This document shows positions 1 through 6,546 of a DNA stretch of 11,663 nt, one piece after another (positions within the stretch are counted from its first letter, which is position 1; each line of letters begins with the position of its first letter). Both the position numbers and the translations under genes were made by a program. Origin of the DNA: Crocinitomicaceae bacterium (GTDB lineage: Bacteria > Bacteroidota > Bacteroidia > Flavobacteriales_D > Crocinitomicaceae); contig NZQU01000086.1 of assembly GCA_002696025.1 (NCBI GenBank), positions 1 to 11,663 on the forward strand, given 5' to 3'. A model generated the notes under the pieces. That model worked only from the letters and a program-made list of their open reading frames with translations. It had not been told where the DNA came from and made no database searches.

Positions 1-285
1 TTTGTTACCTTTTCTGATAATAACAAAATGTGGGCGCCTACACTTTTTTTAGGAGCTGGTTTTTCAAAAGAATACAATCAAAAAATCAGATTAAATATTG
101 GATTATTTTACGATTTAATTAATGCAGAAAATAGCCCGTTTAGACCTGGTTATTTTATGAAAATTAAAGATAGCCAAACTGGACAAGTAACTAAAATTCT
201 CCCTTTTATATATAGGTTATCTGTTTTTATTCCTTTGGGTAACAAAGAGCTTAATGAAGAAGAAATAGATTTTGATGATGAATAA
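1..285 (+). CDS. Probable outer-membrane beta-barrel protein, C-terminal fragment
   Basis: The reading frame is open from the first base of the window, so this is the 3' end of a gene that starts upstream; the ATG at 28 is probably internal. The visible 94 residues alternate polar and hydrophobic positions with regularly spaced aromatic and glycine residues, for example RLNIGLFYDL and then RLSVFIPLG. These look like the last two or three transmembrane beta strands of an outer-membrane barrel. The protein ends in a short acidic tail (NEEEIDFDDE) instead of the usual terminal aromatic residue. The stop codon is 20 bases upstream of bshA on the same strand, so the two may be co-transcribed. The exact family cannot be named from this fragment; the barrel assignment is inferred from residue pattern only. 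Confidence 0.6.
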   Translation, partial: FVTFSDNNKMWAPTLFLGAGFSKEYNQKIRLNIGLFYDLINAENSPFRPGYFMKIKDSQTGQVTKILPFIYRLSVFIPLGNKELNEEEIDFDDE

Positions 286-305
286 TTAATCATGATTGTT
301 AGATT

Positions 306-1418
306 ATGAAGATAGGAATGGTATTATATCCTACTTATGGTGGGAGTGGAGTAGTGGCAACAGAGTTAGGAAAAGCACTTGCCAAAAAAGGAAATGAAGT
401 TCATTTTATAACATACTCTCAACCTGTTCGCCTCGGGAAAATAACAAAAAACATTTTTTATCACGAGGTTTCAATGAGCAACTATCCTTTGTTTGACTAT
501 CCACCATATGAAACAGAGTTGGCCAGTAAAATAGTTGATGTTGTTCTTCATGAAGCTTTAGATCTTTTACATGTTCATTATGCAATTCCTCATGCATCTG
601 CTGCATTTATGGCACAACAAATATTAAAAAATAAAGGAATTCAAATTCCATATATAACTACTTTGCATGGAACAGATATAACACTTTTAGGCAAATCTCC
701 ATCGTTTGAACCAGTCATTTCATTTTGTATCAATTCATCAGCAGCAGTTACAGCAGTGTCTGAAAGTTTAAAAAAAGATACTTTTTCCAATTTTGACATT
801 AATAAAGAGATTCATGTGATACCAAATTTTGTTGAACTTTCTGAAGGATCAGATGTTATCAAACGAAATGATTATGCAAAACAAAGTCAAAAAATATTAA
901 GTCATGTTTCAAACTTTAGGCCTGTTAAAAGAATTGCTGATGTAATTAAAATATTTAAGATTGTTTCTGATGCATTGGATTCAAAATTAATACTTGTTGG
1001 AGATGGTCCAGAAAGATATAAAGCTGAAGCATTATGCAGAGAACTTGACTTGTGTGATAAAATTGTATTTATTGGAAAAATTCCTGATTCATCTCAAATA
1101 TTGAAAATTTCTGATTTGTTTATACTGCCCTCCCAAACAGAAAGTTTTGGATTGTCAGCATTAGAAGCGATGGTTGAGGGAGTACCTATAATATCATCAA
1201 ATGCAGGCGGTTTAATAGAGGTTAATATCAATGGCGAAACTGGTTATTCATCTTTGGTTGGAAATGTAAAAGAAATGGCTCAAAATAGTATTGCATTGTT
1301 AAAAAACGATCAATTATGGTCTGAAATGAGTAATAATTGTAAAGAAAGAGCAAGTAAGTTTTCTTTAGAAAATATACTTCCATTTTATGAAAAGTTATAT
1401 TTAGAAAGTATAAAATAA
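306..1418 (+). CDS. bshA: BshA, N-acetyl-alpha-D-glucosaminyl L-malate synthase (bacillithiol synthesis)
   Basis: A 370-residue GT4-family retaining glycosyltransferase with a GT-B fold. By family knowledge it joins GlcNAc from UDP-GlcNAc to L-malate in the cytosol, the first step of bacillithiol synthesis. Visible signatures are the N-terminal glycine loop YGGSG (11-15) in the BshA-like opening MKIGMVLYPT; LHVHYAIPHA (about 88-97) and TLHGTD (119-124), both typical of BshA; the acceptor/donor cleft segment NFRPVKR (203-209); and the GT4 E-x7-E motif E279 to E287 within ESFGLSALE. The length matches the family, and the ATG at 306 gives the canonical N-terminus. It follows the barrel gene by 20 bases. 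bshB and bshC are not in the window. BshA is easily mistaken for a generic GT4 enzyme, but the HVHYAIPHA segment makes the specific name likely. Confidence 0.93.
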   Translation: MKIGMVLYPTYGGSGVVATELGKALAKKGNEVHFITYSQPVRLGKITKNIFYHEVSMSNYPLFDYPPYETELASKIVDVVLHEALDLLHVHYAIPHASAAFMAQQILKNKGIQIPYITTLHGTDITLLGKSPSFEPVISFCINSSAAVTAVSESLKKDTFSNFDINKEIHVIPNFVELSEGSDVIKRNDYAKQSQKILSHVSNFRPVKRIADVIKIFKIVSDALDSKLILVGDGPERYKAEALCRELDLCDKIVFIGKIPDSSQILKISDLFILPSQTESFGLSALEAMVEGVPIISSNAGGLIEVNINGETGYSSLVGNVKEMAQNSIALLKNDQLWSEMSNNCKERASKFSLENILPFYEKLYLESIK

Positions 1419-1421
1419 AGC

Positions 1422-1448
1422 AAAAAAAAAGAGGCCAAAGGCCTCTTT
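1422..1448 (-). terminator. Strong intrinsic terminator between convergent genes
   Basis: A perfect 9-bp inverted repeat, AAAGAGGCC at 1428-1436 and GGCCTCTTT at 1440-1448, with a 3-base AAA loop. Read on the - strand, the stem is extended by the A-tract at 1422-1430, giving a nine-base U run in the RNA. This is therefore a strong terminator for the small lipoprotein gene, whose stop lies 34 bases away. On the + strand the stem is followed by only three T residues, so termination of bshA there is plausible but weaker. Confidence 0.9.
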
Positions 1449-1482
1449 AAATCATCTTAGAGATGAATTTTTTAAGTAATGA

Positions 1483-1686
1483 CTACTCAGCTGGAGTTTC
1501 AGCTTCAGCGTTTTCAGTTGAAGCAGGAGCTTCTTCTTCTTCTCCTTCTCCTTCTCCTTCTCCTTCTGCGTCATCAGTTGATTCTTCAGTAGTTGCAGAA
1601 GCATCATCAGATGCATCACCTCCACAAGAAACTAAAACAGTGCTAGTAGCAAATACTAGAGCTAGTGTTAAAAATACTTTTTTCAT
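1483..1686 (-). CDS. Small acidic low-complexity lipoprotein
   Basis: A 67-residue protein. Residues 1-20 are a lipoprotein signal peptide (MKK, hydrophobic core, lipobox LVSC) with the predicted lipidated Cys at 21, followed by GG. The mature part is about 46 residues, almost entirely Asp, Glu, Ser, Thr, Ala and Gly, and contains an EG-repeat block (about 42-52) encoded by a tandem hexamer. It has no hydrophobic core and is probably disordered, a highly negative tether on the outer or inner membrane. An acidic stretch after the lipidated Cys resembles the surface-export signals described for some Bacteroidota lipoproteins, but this is not a precise match. It is a stand-alone gene with its own -7 box upstream and a strong terminator downstream. 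The opposite strand is also open here, but it encodes only a Ser-Pro repeat and has no signal of its own. Function unknown. Confidence 0.85.
   Translation of the reverse strand: MKKVFLTLALVFATSTVLVSCGGDASDDASATTEESTDDAEGEGEGEGEEEEAPASTENAEAETPAE
1541..1567. repeat. Coding hexanucleotide microsatellite, 4.5 copies
   Basis: The + strand shows TCTCCT repeated four times (1541-1564) plus TCT. It lies inside an uninterrupted pyrimidine run at 1530-1567. On the coding (-) strand the unit is GAAGGA, giving alternating Glu-Gly, followed by GAA triplets. Because the unit is six bases, copy-number change would alter protein length without breaking the frame. Confidence 0.95.
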
Positions 1687-1727
1687 TTTTTTAAATTTAA
1701 TTGATTAGTACTAATTTCTAATTGAAA

Positions 1728-1735
1728 CAAATTTA
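1728..1735 (-). promoter_or_regulatory. Candidate -7 promoter box for the small acidic lipoprotein
   Basis: On the - strand this reads TAAATTTG, a full match to the Bacteroidota -7 consensus TAnnTTTG. It lies 41 bases before the ATG at 1686, implying a leader of about 35 nt. No convincing TTTG -33 element sits 17-21 bases upstream; the nearest TTTG (1749-1752) is only 13 bases away. Confidence 0.5.
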
Positions 1736-1749
1736 CACCAAAATCATAC

Positions 1750-1786
1750 AAATGGTTTCATTTTTTTATGCATTAAAATGGTTTCA
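1750..1786. repeat. Pair of 11-bp direct repeats upstream of the small lipoprotein gene
   Basis: AAATGGTTTCA occurs at 1750-1760 and again at 1776-1786, 26 bases start to start. The core GTTTCAAT (1781-1788) also recurs inverted as ATTGAAAC at 1721-1728, touching the candidate -7 box. The arrangement could be operator half-sites, but in such AT-rich DNA chance repetition cannot be excluded. Confidence 0.6.
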
Positions 1787-1848
1787 ATCAAATGTTAATT
1801 TGTAAATTATTGAATAACAGATATTTATGATATTTTAATTATATTTTG

Positions 1849-2430
1849 TTATAAATTTTTAACAACTTTTTTTTCCTTGAATTTGTATTCAGATTTCTTT
1901 CTACTAATGAGTTTAATTAGAAGTTTCGCTTCTTCTTTTTCTATTTTTCTTCCAAAGCCAATGTTTTTTGTTTTGTAATTAAAATAAACAGAATTCATTC
2001 CTTTAACCCATGGAGATGATTCCCAAACAGCTTCAAATGTCTTTTTTTTAATGATTTTAATTGTAAAAGGCTCAATTTGATCGTAGTAATACACTTCAGA
2101 TTTCCCATAACCAAATACAGATTTTTTAATATGCATACCAATTTCATCAAGTTTGATAAGCTCCTTGCCATTTATCCTCCAGAGAAATGCACTTGATACT
2201 CTATATAAATAGTAGCTCCAAAAGGTAAGAAAGACATAAATTATAATTTTCTCTTGTTGGTTTAATTCAAGTATAAATAAACATGATATTAATGTGACTC
2301 CAATACAAACCCACATTCCAAGCCATGCACCCATTAATGTATTTACCAATGTATTATTGTGAGGGTATATAACAATTGTTAAGAACTTTTTTTGATCATT
2401 AAAGCTGATTCTTTTGCTTAACCATTTCAT
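1849..2430 (-). CDS. Two-TM membrane protein with PH-like C-terminal domain
   Basis: A 193-residue protein I cannot name. Two hydrophobic segments (about 31-54 and 61-84) form a helical hairpin. The first 30 residues are moderately basic, and residues 85-193 are a soluble tail. The tail shows the arrangement common in bacterial PH-like (bPH/YcxB-type) membrane proteins: a short strand with ELIKLDEIGMHIKK, a GxxxVYYYDQIE strand, a later strand around VYFNYKTKNIGFG, then a helix IEKEEAKLLIKLI. The tail is probably cytoplasmic. The C-terminus is very Lys-rich. The gene starts 17 bases beyond the hairpin that follows the T9SS-cargo gene, and I see no good promoter box in that gap, so it may depend on read-through. 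The domain call is pattern-based and tentative; the role is unknown. Confidence 0.75.
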   Translation of the reverse strand: MKWLSKRISFNDQKKFLTIVIYPHNNTLVNTLMGAWLGMWVCIGVTLISCLFILELNQQEKIIIYVFLTFWSYYLYRVSSAFLWRINGKELIKLDEIGMHIKKSVFGYGKSEVYYYDQIEPFTIKIIKKKTFEAVWESSPWVKGMNSVYFNYKTKNIGFGRKIEKEEAKLLIKLISRKKSEYKFKEKKVVKNL

Positions 2431-2446
2431 TTACAATATATGTATT

Positions 2447-2479
2447 AAAAAAGGGTGAATCATTTGACTCACCCTTTTT
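2447..2479 (-). terminator. Terminator behind the T9SS cargo gene
   Basis: An 11-bp inverted repeat, AAAAAGGGTGA at 2448-2458 and TCACCCTTTTT at 2469-2479, with a 10-base loop. The AT-rich base of the stem supplies a U run on the - strand, the direction of the cargo gene that ends at 2497. The same hairpin also works on the + strand, where no gene needs it. Confidence 0.85.
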
Positions 2480-2496
2480 GATTTATCATTTAAATA

Positions 2497-4509
2497 TTAT
2501 TCTTTAATGAACTTGATTACTTTAACTTTATCATTGATTATGAATTCAAAGTAATAAACTCCTGCATTTAAGCTTTCAATAGAAAAAGTACTCTCATAAA
2601 TACCAGTTTGTTTTTCAAATTGATTAAAAGCAATTTGCTTTCCAGAAAGGTCTGTTAATTTTGCACTGATATTACTTTGTTCCTTCAAGTTAAATTGAAT
2701 TGTAACATTTTCTTTTGCAGGATTTGGATATAATTGAACTGTTTCATCAATTTGATTTAATATTTCATTAATGCTAGTTGTGCCTCCACCATCAATCCAT
2801 CCATTACTAACTGCTTGAGTAATTGTTGATTTACTTGCATTGTCAACTCTTCCTTGAGGATCTATTAATAGGCCAACAATATGGATCTCATTTTCATCCC
2901 ATTCTGCAGGTAAAGTATATGAAAAGTTTGATGTATGAACATCTCCATTGTTAACCGAAGCAGGAAAACTATTTGGATCTCCAGTAAATGATGGCGAAAT
3001 AGATCTTGCTACATGGTTGTAGACCATTTGTGCAGCAGGAACAGAACTTGGTAGATTTTCAAATCCTCCCATTACGCCATTACCACCACCAGCATAAGCA
3101 TTTGACTGATTGTATCCGGATGTTGTTCCAGTAACGTTATCTTCAGTAATTACGCATGCAATTTTATAATTGTTGTTTGCCGAAGCATTGAATGTTGTAG
3201 TTAAAGATACCTCTAACTGTCTAGATACTGGATCCCAAGTAGCGCCATTTTGAGTAACACCTACAGGAACTGTTTGAAGTCTGCTTAAAAATTCTGGAGT
3301 CATTTGAGATGGATCTACATCAGATCCTCTGTCTACAGTAGCACTTGGATAACCACCGATTAATGCTCCAAATCCAGTGTCATATGTGGCATCAGTCATT
3401 GGATCCCCATTGTGCACAGCAACACCAACCCAGAATCCACTATAAGATGCTTCAAATAAATCCATATATACAGCACCTCTTGGACACCATTGACACCATG
3501 TTCCTGTTGCTTCTTCACTAACCACCATTTTACCAGGTGCCGGAACAACGGGGTTTACGGTTTGAGTTAAAGTGTCATCTGAACTGTCATCGTCATTTCC
3601 GCCATTTATTGATGTGATATAAGCAACAACATTTGACGATCCTGCGGTTAAACTTACAGATGGCAAAACAATATCATAAGAGGACGTACTTGCTATATTT
3701 ACACCAGAAACAGATTGTGGAGTAGTAGATCCATTGTATTCAAGAGTTACTGATGCATCAGTTATTGCAGTTTGACCAGCATTTACTATAGTAATTGTAG
3801 GAGTAACTGTTTGCCCAGCTATAGTTCCACCCATATTTAATCCACCAAGCATTGCATTTAAATTTGGCATTGTATAAGGTTGATGTCCAAAACTGATGTC
3901 ATCAACATAAAAGTCACTATTTTGAATAGGGTATAAGTCAACAGATGCAACTGTATTTACAGAATTGTTCCATGTGCCTATTAGGTTATTATCAATGTAT
4001 GCTTTCCAAACACCTAGAGTTAAATTTGCTTCAATCTTTAATGTAAACCATGTTTGATCAGTATATGAACCAGATGCTTGTTGGGCACCATCATCAATGA
4101 TAACCTGTCCATTGTCCATATTTACATTTAAAGCCCAAATTGAACCAATAGTTTGTGAACCTTGAAAGTTGAAATAAGCATTTTTACCACTCATGATGTA
4201 AAAATCAGATTCAAAAGTAAATATTCCATCATTGTATAATTGACCAAAATCAAGAACAACATCTTGAGGACCTCCTTGAGCTCCTGTAGAAGAAAATGCG
4301 ATTGAATTTGATCCACTACTTGCATAAGTATCAGTAACCATTGCATCTTCTGCTCCTCCAGTAGCACCACTCCAAGTGGTCCAGTATGTAGATTGAGTTC
4401 CTATATAAGATCCGACAGCATAAGATTCGAAGTCATCACTAAATACAGTTTGAGCAAATGTGATGGAACAAATAATTGTGAAAGTTAAAAATAGATAGAT
4501 TTTTTTCAT
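2497..4509 (-). CDS. Secreted T9SS cargo: jelly-roll, Omp28-like domain with WCQWC, type A sorting domain
   Basis: A 670-residue extracellular protein. Residues 1-20 are a Sec signal peptide ending FAQ. Residues 21-210 look like a LamG/concanavalin-type jelly-roll, with the opening FSDDFESY and a YVDDISFG strand near the end. Residues 215-320 are a CARDB-like Ig-type linker (TITIVNAGQTAITDASVTLEY) ending in an acidic NDDDSSDD stretch. Residues 325-565 match the Omp28-related family and contain a thioredoxin-like redox motif C339-Q-W-C342 in ATGTWCQWCPRG. Residues 593-670 are a T9SS type A sorting domain (LYPNPAKENVTI, LSGKQI, GVYYFEF, final KVIKFIKE), which directs export through the type IX system and removal of the tail. 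It is transcribed alone, with a candidate promoter at 4538 and a terminator at 2447. The substrate is unknown; the redox role of the CxxC is inferred. Confidence 0.9.
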   Translation of the reverse strand: MKKIYLFLTFTIICSITFAQTVFSDDFESYAVGSYIGTQSTYWTTWSGATGGAEDAMVTDTYASSGSNSIAFSSTGAQGGPQDVVLDFGQLYNDGIFTFESDFYIMSGKNAYFNFQGSQTIGSIWALNVNMDNGQVIIDDGAQQASGSYTDQTWFTLKIEANLTLGVWKAYIDNNLIGTWNNSVNTVASVDLYPIQNSDFYVDDISFGHQPYTMPNLNAMLGGLNMGGTIAGQTVTPTITIVNAGQTAITDASVTLEYNGSTTPQSVSGVNIASTSSYDIVLPSVSLTAGSSNVVAYITSINGGNDDDSSDDTLTQTVNPVVPAPGKMVVSEEATGTWCQWCPRGAVYMDLFEASYSGFWVGVAVHNGDPMTDATYDTGFGALIGGYPSATVDRGSDVDPSQMTPEFLSRLQTVPVGVTQNGATWDPVSRQLEVSLTTTFNASANNNYKIACVITEDNVTGTTSGYNQSNAYAGGGNGVMGGFENLPSSVPAAQMVYNHVARSISPSFTGDPNSFPASVNNGDVHTSNFSYTLPAEWDENEIHIVGLLIDPQGRVDNASKSTITQAVSNGWIDGGGTTSINEILNQIDETVQLYPNPAKENVTIQFNLKEQSNISAKLTDLSGKQIAFNQFEKQTGIYESTFSIESLNAGVYYFEFIINDKVKVIKFIKE

Positions 4510-4537
4510 GGTAAAGTATATTTTATATTAGTGAAAG

Positions 4538-4545
4538 CAAATTTA
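4538..4545 (-). promoter_or_regulatory. Candidate -7 promoter box for the T9SS cargo gene
   Basis: The - strand reads TAAATTTG, matching TAnnTTTG and identical to the box at 1728-1735. It lies 28 bases before the ATG at 4509, implying a leader of about 22 nt. No clear TTTG -33 element is seen upstream; the mazG 3' end begins only 34 bases away. Confidence 0.55.
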
Positions 4546-4578
4546 CAATAATTACTTGTGTATTTAAAACCTGCACCT

Positions 4579-5355
4579 TTATTTGTTTTTTCGAATAATT
4601 ATTTTAGCTTTATCCCAGTATTTATCTAGGTTTTCAAGGTTTAATTTGCTAATATCTTTTTTTTCTTCATCAATCATTTTCTCCATTAATTGAAATCTTT
4701 TAATGAATTTTTGATTGGTTAATTCCAAAGCATTTTCTGGTTCAATATTTAGATAACGAGCAAGATTAATTAGTGAAAACATTAAATCACCAAACTCTTC
4801 AGTTGTTTTATCTGAATTAAGAGCAACTTCTTCTTTAAATTCATCTAACTCTTCATATATTTTAGCCCAAACATCACTTATTTCATCCCATTCAAATCCA
4901 ACACCCTTGACCTTTTCCTGAATTCTTGTTGATTTAACTAGTGCTGGTAATGAACTTGGAACACCTTCAAGTACAGATTTTTTACCTTCTTTTAATTTAA
5001 GTTTTTCCCAGTTTGCCTTCACCTCTTCTTCATCAGTTACTTTAACATCTCCATAAACATGAGGGTGTCTGTGAATTAATTTATCACATATTTTATTTAA
5101 AACAGTTGAAACATCAAAAGCCTCTTTTTCTTTTCCAATTTTGCAATAAAAGACAAGATGCAGAAATAAATCTCCAATTTCTCCTTCAAGAGCTCCAAGG
5201 TCTTTTTTTATAATGGCATCACAAAGTTCGTAGGTTTCCTCAATGGTTAATGTTCGAAGTGTGTCTAGTGTTTGCTTTTTATCCCAAGGACATTTTTCTC
5301 TTAAATCGTCCATTATATTTAAGAGTCGTTCAAAAGCTTTTAGTCGTGGATCCAT
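4579..5355 (-). CDS. mazG: MazG, nucleoside triphosphate pyrophosphohydrolase
   Basis: A 258-residue cytosolic enzyme. By family knowledge it hydrolyses (d)NTPs to NMP and pyrophosphate, cleaning the nucleotide pool, and in some bacteria it affects (p)ppGpp signalling. Both tandem MazG all-alpha domains are present. The N-terminal one has CPWD (22-25), the metal-binding EExxE at 39-43 and ExxD at E59/D62. The C-terminal one has EExxE at 168-172 and ExxD at E187/D190, followed by the characteristic KFIKRF (217-221). Length is close to that of E. coli MazG (about 263). I place the start at the ATG at 5355 (MDPRLKAFERL). A TTG three codons upstream at 5364 is in frame but lies inside a -7 promoter box. 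The gene diverges from the + strand block at 5467. No terminator is evident before the next gene. Confidence 0.95.
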   Translation of the reverse strand: MDPRLKAFERLLNIMDDLREKCPWDKKQTLDTLRTLTIEETYELCDAIIKKDLGALEGEIGDLFLHLVFYCKIGKEKEAFDVSTVLNKICDKLIHRHPHVYGDVKVTDEEEVKANWEKLKLKEGKKSVLEGVPSSLPALVKSTRIQEKVKGVGFEWDEISDVWAKIYEELDEFKEEVALNSDKTTEEFGDLMFSLINLARYLNIEPENALELTNQKFIKRFQLMEKMIDEEKKDISKLNLENLDKYWDKAKIIIRKNK

Positions 5356-5361
5356 AGTATG

Positions 5362-5369
5362 CAAAAGTA
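5362..5369 (-). promoter_or_regulatory. Candidate -7 promoter box for mazG, with a nearly leaderless start
   Basis: The - strand reads TACTTTTG, a match to TAnnTTTG. The box ends six bases before the ATG at 5355, about where transcription should begin, so the mRNA would have little or no leader. It overlaps the alternative TTG codon at 5364, which argues against that codon as the start. A -33 element is not obvious. Confidence 0.5.
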
Positions 5370-5466
5370 AAGTATTTTAATGTAGGAATATTTAGATAAT
5401 ATAATACTCAACTAATTTATATTTTATAATTTAACTATTCTTAGCTTATTGAATTTGATTATTTGA

Positions 5467-6546
5467 ATGAAATTATTTCTATTATTTGCATTTAATTTAA
5501 TCTTCTATATTTCTTATACTCAATCTGATGTTTATGGAATAGAGGGAAGATTTAAATCTGGGTTTTTATTAGCTCATAGAGGAGTTATGGCTCATTTGCC
5601 TCAACATATGGCCTATACAACTGAGCTTTCTTTATATAGAAAGCCTGGAGGAAATAAAAATTGGCACAGAGCATACAAGTATCCTCAGCATGGAATGACA
5701 TTTATTTTTGGAAGTGTTGGTAATAATGATGTTTTAGGGTATTTGTTTGGAAGTTATGGATATATTGAGTTGCCTATTTTAAAAAGAAATAATTTTTTAC
5801 TAGATTGGAAATTTGGCTTTGGGGCAGCATATTCAAGTAAAAAATATGATCCAATTTCAAATCCAAAAAATGCAGCTATTGGTTCACATATAAATGCATT
5901 GGGTTGTTTAGGTGTTAGGGCTTCCTATTTTTTTAATAGGCAGAAGCTTACTCTTGGAGTTGATATGACACATTTTAGTAATGGCGCATATAAAGTTCCC
6001 AATTTAGGTGTCAATGTTCCGTTTGTTTCAATTGGTTATGGACATGATATTATATCTGTTAAAAGAGACTCAAATTTATTTCAAGATGATTTTAATAGTA
6101 AATGGAATTTTGGAATTACAGCAATTGCTTCAGCCAAACAATTAAATCTAAATACAGATAGAAGATACCCTGTATATGCAATGGATTTGTTTGCAAGAAA
6201 AAATTTCACTCAAAAGGCAGGTTTGGAATTGGCATTAAACCTTGTTTCAAATCAAAGCTTAAAGGAAACAAATTCTACTGAAATACCTTCACAAAAAGAT
6301 ATTTTACAAATGGGATTATATGCCGCATATATATTGCCTATGGATTGTTTTCATTTTGTATTTGGAATGGGAGCCTATGTTAAAAATAAATTAATGCCTT
6401 CAGATCCATTATATCATAGAATAGGCATGAGGTATATTTTTAAGAACGGAATGCATGCTCATGTTGTTTTAAAAACACATTATGCAAGGGCAGACTATTT
6501 TGAATTAGGCTTGGGTTATACAATTAAATCTCTTTTTAACAAATGA
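5467..6546 (+). CDS. PagL-like lipid A deacylase (acyloxyacyl hydrolase family) outer-membrane barrel
   Basis: A 359-residue protein with a signal peptide (about 1-19, ending YTQ), followed by strands alternating hydrophobic and polar residues, typical of an outer-membrane barrel. The segment THFSNGAYKVPNLGVN (168-183) corresponds to the PagL active-site region H-x-SN(A/G)...KxPNxG: H169 and S171 match the catalytic His and Ser of PagL, which removes the 3-O-linked acyl chain of lipid A. The position of the PagL catalytic Glu (His+14) is N183 here. The protein is about twice the size of classical PagL, so the barrel is larger or has extra strands at 210-359. It may modify the outer-membrane lipid A, but the exact ester bond is not predictable. 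Its stop codon overlaps the next start by four bases (ATGA), so the two are translationally coupled. Confidence 0.82.
   Translation: MKLFLLFAFNLIFYISYTQSDVYGIEGRFKSGFLLAHRGVMAHLPQHMAYTTELSLYRKPGGNKNWHRAYKYPQHGMTFIFGSVGNNDVLGYLFGSYGYIELPILKRNNFLLDWKFGFGAAYSSKKYDPISNPKNAAIGSHINALGCLGVRASYFFNRQKLTLGVDMTHFSNGAYKVPNLGVNVPFVSIGYGHDIISVKRDSNLFQDDFNSKWNFGITAIASAKQLNLNTDRRYPVYAMDLFARKNFTQKAGLELALNLVSNQSLKETNSTEIPSQKDILQMGLYAAYILPMDCFHFVFGMGAYVKNKLMPSDPLYHRIGMRYIFKNGMHAHVVLKTHYARADYFELGLGYTIKSLFNK

Noticed and set aside
406..606. Open frame on the - strand inside bshA
   Set aside because: Shadow of a strongly supported gene, with no promoter, domain or export signal.
1530..1567. Homopyrimidine tract considered as a triplex (H-DNA) former
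   Set aside because: The repeat unit is not mirror-symmetric, so intramolecular triplex formation is not favoured; a coding microsatellite explains it.
1463..1708. Open frame on the + strand encoding a Ser-Pro repeat
   Set aside because: It is the reverse complement of the repeat in the small lipoprotein gene, with no signal peptide of its own, and it runs through the lipoprotein's start region. The - strand frame has a perfect lipoprotein signal.
5450..5457. TGAATTTG considered as the -7 box of the PagL-like gene
   Set aside because: One mismatch to TAnnTTTG and no -33 element at a proper distance; such matches are frequent in AT-rich DNA.
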